Shown piece by piece: positions 56,201 to 62,200 of a stretch of DNA of 64,000 bases. How positions within the stretch are numbered: the first letter of the stretch is position 1; each line of letters starts with the position of its first letter. Made by a program: the position numbers and the translations under genes. This stretch comes from Hormiphora californensis (Eukaryota > Ctenophora > Tentaculata > Cydippida > Pleurobrachiidae), in the NCBI GenBank assembly GCA_020137815.1, contig CM035353.1:6728298-6792297 (forward strand). The letters run 5' to 3'. A model generated the notes under the pieces. The model searched no databases, was not told the origin of the DNA, and saw only the letters and a program-made list of their open reading frames with translations.

Positions 56201-59200
56201 GTTATTATACGTCCCCTGAAATAATTCTAATTAATTTCGGGTTGTATATTTATGAGAAAAATTGTGACAGTGAAGCATTATCATGAAACGTTCGTACGGA
56301 CACAGTGTCATGTCAAGCGACTCAAAGTATTCTTGTATTGATGAAACTTCGAAGTAGTTGGCATATTTTGCTCAAGCTAAAATGGCAATAAACCCGCTCT
56401 TTGATGCTTGGTACTTAGTACTTACCGGAGGGCAGTTTTTGGGTTGAGCGCTGCCCAAGGGACAATAACTCCCCTCAGGGCATGATATCCCTGATGACAT
56501 CATCGTATTTGGGCAATACTTCCCCTGAGGGCAATCAACGCATGCAGAGTATCTTTCTCCCTGAAAGAAAGTGAAATTTGTCATAACATGTTGACACCCT
56601 AACATGAACAGTGTCAATGAACAATGAACAGTGAACAGTGTTCACTGAACACCCTGACAGAGTAAATTACAAAAAGTAAGGGTACCCTTGATACAAACAT
56701 ATATCCCAGAATCACTGTATAGCTATAATACCGGACTATAGCTTCCTGGCTGACAGGGACTCTGGTCTGCTGCCCCTGCATCGCTGAAATGGCCCTCCTC
56801 GACATTATACTGGGTGGAGGTGTTGCTCCCCTCCTTACAGTAGTAACCTGCCATGCAGGGCCCCGTGGGAACTGCAGCACCCGCGGCACACCAGTAACCT
56901 AGCGGAGGAGACTTTATTAGAATATCTCAAAGGGATCATTGATCACAGCTTGGCCCGGAGGAGGGGAGGTTTTACTAAATATGTGATTACCTTGTTGGTA
57001 TATCACAGATTAGGGTAAGCTGTTGAATATTACCTGGTGGACAGGGGCTACATTCCTCCTTCTTTTTCCCTCCTGTTTTGTTTCTGTAAGTGCCACCGGG
57101 GCAGCTCACAGGAACAGGTGACCCCCGAGTGCAGTAACTCCCCGCTGGACACGGACCTCCCGTAGTTCCCTCCGGAGGCGCCTAGAAAGGGGGAATCATA
57201 CCTCAAAACCAGGGGATATTTGGATTTGGGGAGGGGGGATTTGTAAACTGCATTCATGGCAAGTACAGGGTTCTGGTTGTGCTGTTGAGCTAGGGGTAAC
57301 TTTGCAGTACCAAAGCTAGGAGCGGGTCAAGATATGGGGGGGGGGGGGGAGGCTGAAACAAGCCAGGTTAATCGCGGATTTCAAGGCGAGTTTGGCTTTT
57401 TTGCCCTCCAAAATATAACATACCGAGGAGTAGGCTCCGTTTTTACAGTAGAACCCGGCATCACACTCCCCCTTGGGCTCCGTGAGTCCGGGACCGTCAC
57501 AAAACATGCCCGCTTTGCATTGTAGGCAACTAGCGGAACTGTTGAGGTTAACACTAGCACCATATGTACCCAGGGGACAGGGTACGGGATCTGACGTTCC
57601 GATGGGACAATAGTAGCCCTGTAGGAGGGGGGTGTTAGGGTGTTGTTAAGGTGTTGTTAGGGTGTTGTTAGGTATGGGGGGGTGGTATTAGGTATGATAG
57701 CAGAGGATTGGATTTGATAAGAAAGGTTGCCATGGGCGTGAACCGGGACGAAACAAGTCACTGTGACTACATAGTACATACCTTAGGACAATCTACTCCC
57801 TCAGACATTCCCGCCACATTACAAGACCGCCCAGCGGGACACACTGTACAAGAGCTAAAACTCTCAGCTGCTGCCTTACTATTATCCAGATAGAAACCTG
57901 ATGGGAGAGTGTAATAATCATATTGTGACTCTACATTTAACTGCTCCTTCATAAAACCAATCTTTACTCCTTCATAAAACACATCTCGTAGAATATATCA
58001 CCTCGGGGACATGGCGTGCCACTATCAGATGTGCCTGCGGGACAGTAATGTCCCTCTGGACAATCGAGCGGGTCGCTAGTACCAGTCTCATTACAGTACT
58101 TCCCCGGGGGACATATGGTGCAATCACTGACGGTGATGAGGCCCGGTATGTTGCTGTACGTTCCAATTGGACATCCCTTCGGTGTGGTGGACTGAAAAAA
58201 AGGGAAGTAATGAGGTGGGTGTAAAACACTAAAAAGCAGTTACATAGTTTCACTATTATAGTTGAGTATCTAAGTGAAGTTCAGAAGTTACAAAACAAGG
58301 CCAACCATGACAAAAAGTCACTGAAGATATATTACCTGGTCACCAGAGAGGCAATAAAATCCAGGAGTACAAGCATCTGTATCGAGGGAGGGTGCCTTGT
58401 CTCTACCCGCTTTACAGATGGTTCCAGCAGGGCAGTAATACTTTTCAAGAAGGACATCAAGGGAGAGACCTTCCAACCAGCAGTAATGACCCTCCATACA
58501 CTCCAAACAGGTGTCCATGGCAACGTCCTGGGAGAGAATTGTGTTAAATTATTTTCTAGGTTTTTTGGGTATCTTGTCAACGGATATATTGGATCTTTGT
58601 TTCTCAAGTACTTCATTAATGATGTAGAAATGTGGGTAACTAACCGAATATTTTCCCTTCTCGCACATCTGAGGGGCAATCAGTCCACTTGTCGGACACT
58701 CGTACCCCGCTGGACACTTGATACACGCCTGCTCCTGGGTCTTCCCTTTGGTACTGGGGTTATAGTACTGCTTGGGGCACTCCGTGGGTGCAATGGACCC
58801 TGAGTCACAGTAGTGGCCCTCCGGACACGGGGTACAGTCTTCCTCCCTGACAAGGCCAGTCTCGTTGCTATAGGTACCTGGGGGGGGGGGGTGTTTGTGT
58901 CTCCAACTCTCAGCTGCTTTTTGGTACAGTGTGACCGAAGTTGAGATTGAGAGGGGAGGTTGCATGAGAACTAGAAAGTTATCTTTATAACAGTGTTTAT
59001 TATTTTGTTTTATTTCTCTCTCTCTCTTCATCTCGCTCTACTTACCCGCCGGACAGAGCTCCTCTTTACCCAGTCCCGTACCACGGGGACAAAACTTGCC
59101 AGCGCCACATTTTACTAGATCCTCTTTGTTTTGTTCGTTTCCAGCACACACACTATGAGAGAGGGAGCACGTGTTATATTATATATGAGGGACCTGGTTC

Positions 59201-62200
59201 CATAATGGTATAAGTGCAGATATACCAAAATGGAGATAACAGTGGGAGCATGTTTGGGATGGTCTAATGTACCTCCTGACCAATTTTGGTGAAGATCTGA
59301 CCTCGGGAACACAAAAAAAAACTTTGGTACATCTTAACTTATACCACCACTTTTGCAGTTTTTTGGCCTCCTTGGGATATCTTAAGATAGTACAAAGGCT
59401 TCAAAATACGTAATGGTATATGTTGAGATACTACTAAGTTATAAAAAGGTATATCTGCAGATGTACCACCCTTAGTCAGTTACCATGTATGGTATATCTG
59501 CAGATATACCAATTAGAAATATAAATTTTGGTATATCTGCAAAAATGCACCTTCAAAAAAATATAAAACTAGGTACATCTGCAGATATACCAGCCAATAT
59601 TTTTTATAAACGGTGGTATATCTGCATATGTACCACTTATCTAAAACAATAATGGTATATCTGCAGATATACCACTTATAATAATAGGAGGTTGGTATAT
59701 CTGAGACTAAACTTTTTCTACGGGCCGAGAATTTTTGCTGTTTTGTTGGAATCTGTTACTTTTTACTAGAAGTTGAGGATAATTGCTTGAGGTTTCTAAA
59801 ATGCATAGGGTTGACGGGGTAAGATTGTATATTCAATGGAGTGCAACTGCTTGAAGTTTAAAAAACAGTTTTTTGCGATTATCTCAAAATGCACTTTCTG
59901 CAGATATACCATTATGGAACCAGGTCCCTCATATTGATTTCAGCTGCAATATAACCTGCTGACTTTCCATGTCATATGAGTGTTGGCTCACTTTGAGATA
60001 AAGCTTTGTGTACAATACTAAATTTATTTATGAATGTTTATGAATGTGTATAAATATTCCTGTTTACAGGACCCTAAGATTCCAAGTTGGATCGTTATTG
60101 ATAATATTACCTTCCCTTAGGGCAGTCTGAGCACTCGTCAGCACTCTTTAGACCCTGCCGGGCTGTGTACTTCCCATTCGGGCAGGGATACTGAGAGGGA
60201 CTGGTCGTCTTCTCAGGACAATAGTGGCCAGCATCGCAGGTGACGGGTGATTCAACACCCCCCGCACATGCCTTGCCCGCTGGACAACTACTGCACTCCT
60301 GCTGCGACTTGAGGCCAGACCTGGAAGGGGGATTGAGTGATACATTGCTAGCTATTATTCGTTCATCGATAGGAGCAGGTAGTTCGCCCCCCCCCCCTCC
60401 ACCCCCGGTAGTTCTATACTTACTGGAGGCTGTATTTTCCGGGAGGGCACTGAGGTGTGGTGACTTGGTTGTTTGGTTCCACAGTTCCAGTGGGACAATA
60501 GAAACCTAGAGGGTTGTACAATCAATAAAATATACTTTATAAGCAGTAAATTCAATCCAGGTGGAGGGTTGTATACACATATAGACCTATCAGCTGCATT
60601 GAGGGGTATTAGATACTATATAATGTACAATTGATGCATTTGAGGGGAGTGAGGAGTGGGCCATTATATGCGCTTGCCAGAGCTATGATGAAGTACCTGG
60701 TGAGCAGTCCTTGTCGGGTGCTATAAGTCCCGTTGTGGTACAAGCCTTGCCAGCAGTACAGGGGGTGCAGCTGGTATCACCACTAGCTCCACTCTGACCA
60801 TTGAATGTGCCCCGGGGACAGGGTGTCGGGGTATTAGTTCCTGCTTCACAGTAGTGACTAAAGGAGGGGTACATGTTGTTATAAACAGTACAATAAAAGT
60901 ACAACGTAGGCAGATACTTTGCTTTGGTTACGAAATAACCCCTCTGCGCGATATCTAACCCAATATATCTAGCGATATCTGACCCAATATCAATTCTTAC
61001 CCTGCGGGACATGTGAGACATGTGTTAGAGGAGACTCCCTTGTTGAGGGTGTAACTCCCCGCTTCACACGCAGTTGGACTACCCGACCCTTGCGTACAGT
61101 AGTGGCCAGTTGGGCATATTATACCTGGGGTAGGGGAACATAACATGGTTATATTATATATAGTAGAGCATCAGCAAATTACAGAGTACCGTAGTACCTG
61201 GTACCAAGCTAAAAATTTATTTTACCATGGTTACCATGGTTACCATGGTGCAGTTAATGATGTACTTACCAATGTTTCCAGTTGCCTCGGGGCAGTAGTA
61301 CCCTGCGGTACACTTCAGACACGCCGTGCTGCTCACTTGTTTCTGTAAGGCATTGTAGGTACCAGCATTACACGGGTTTTGTGTGTAATGTTCCGTTTTG
61401 GTTGGGCAATAGTACCCCTCGGGGCAAACTAGCTCGGCGGAGGGGTACCCAACTGTACCGGTGGGGCAGAAATAACCAGGTACACAAGAGGTACACTCAG
61501 TGGAGTCAGTTAGGCTCAGAGAGTCACCGTACGTTCCTGTAGACGAGGGTGGAAATATATAACTAATACAGCTTTTTGAAACACCAAATGGTATACTTTG
61601 GTCTCATAATTTTTTGGTGGTTACTTACCGGCAGGACAAGATAGTGGGTAGGTGGTTATACTTACCGGCAGGACAAGATAGTGGGTAGGTGGTTACTTAC
61701 CGGCAGGACAAGATAGTGGGTAGGTGGTTATACTTACCGGCAGGACAAGATAGTGGGTAGGTGGTTATACTTACCGGCAGGACAAGATAGTGGGTAGGTG
61801 GTTACTTACCGGCAGGACATGATAGTGGGTAGGTGGTTACTTACCGGCAGGACAAGATAGTGGGTAGGTGGTTACTTACCGGCAGGACAAGATAGTGGGT
61901 AGGTGGTTACTTACCGGCAGGACATGATAGTGGGTAGGTGGTTACTTACCGGCAGGACAAGATAGTAGGTAGGTGGTTACTTACCGGCAGGACATGATAG
62001 TGGGTAGGTGGTTACTTACCAGCAGGACAAGATAGTGGGTAGGTAGGTGGTTACTTACCGGCAGGACAAGATAGTGGGTAGGTGGTTACTTACCGGCAGG
62101 ACAAGATAGTGGGTAGGTGGTTACTTACCGGCAGGACAAGATAGTGGGTAGGTGGTTACTTACCGGCAGGACAAGATAGTGGGTAGGTGGTTGCCTCTGG

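Noticed and set aside
61617-62163. CRISPR-like regular repeat array
   Set aside because: Units of about 35 bases repeat without unique spacers and contain a splice donor; it is a eukaryotic minisatellite.
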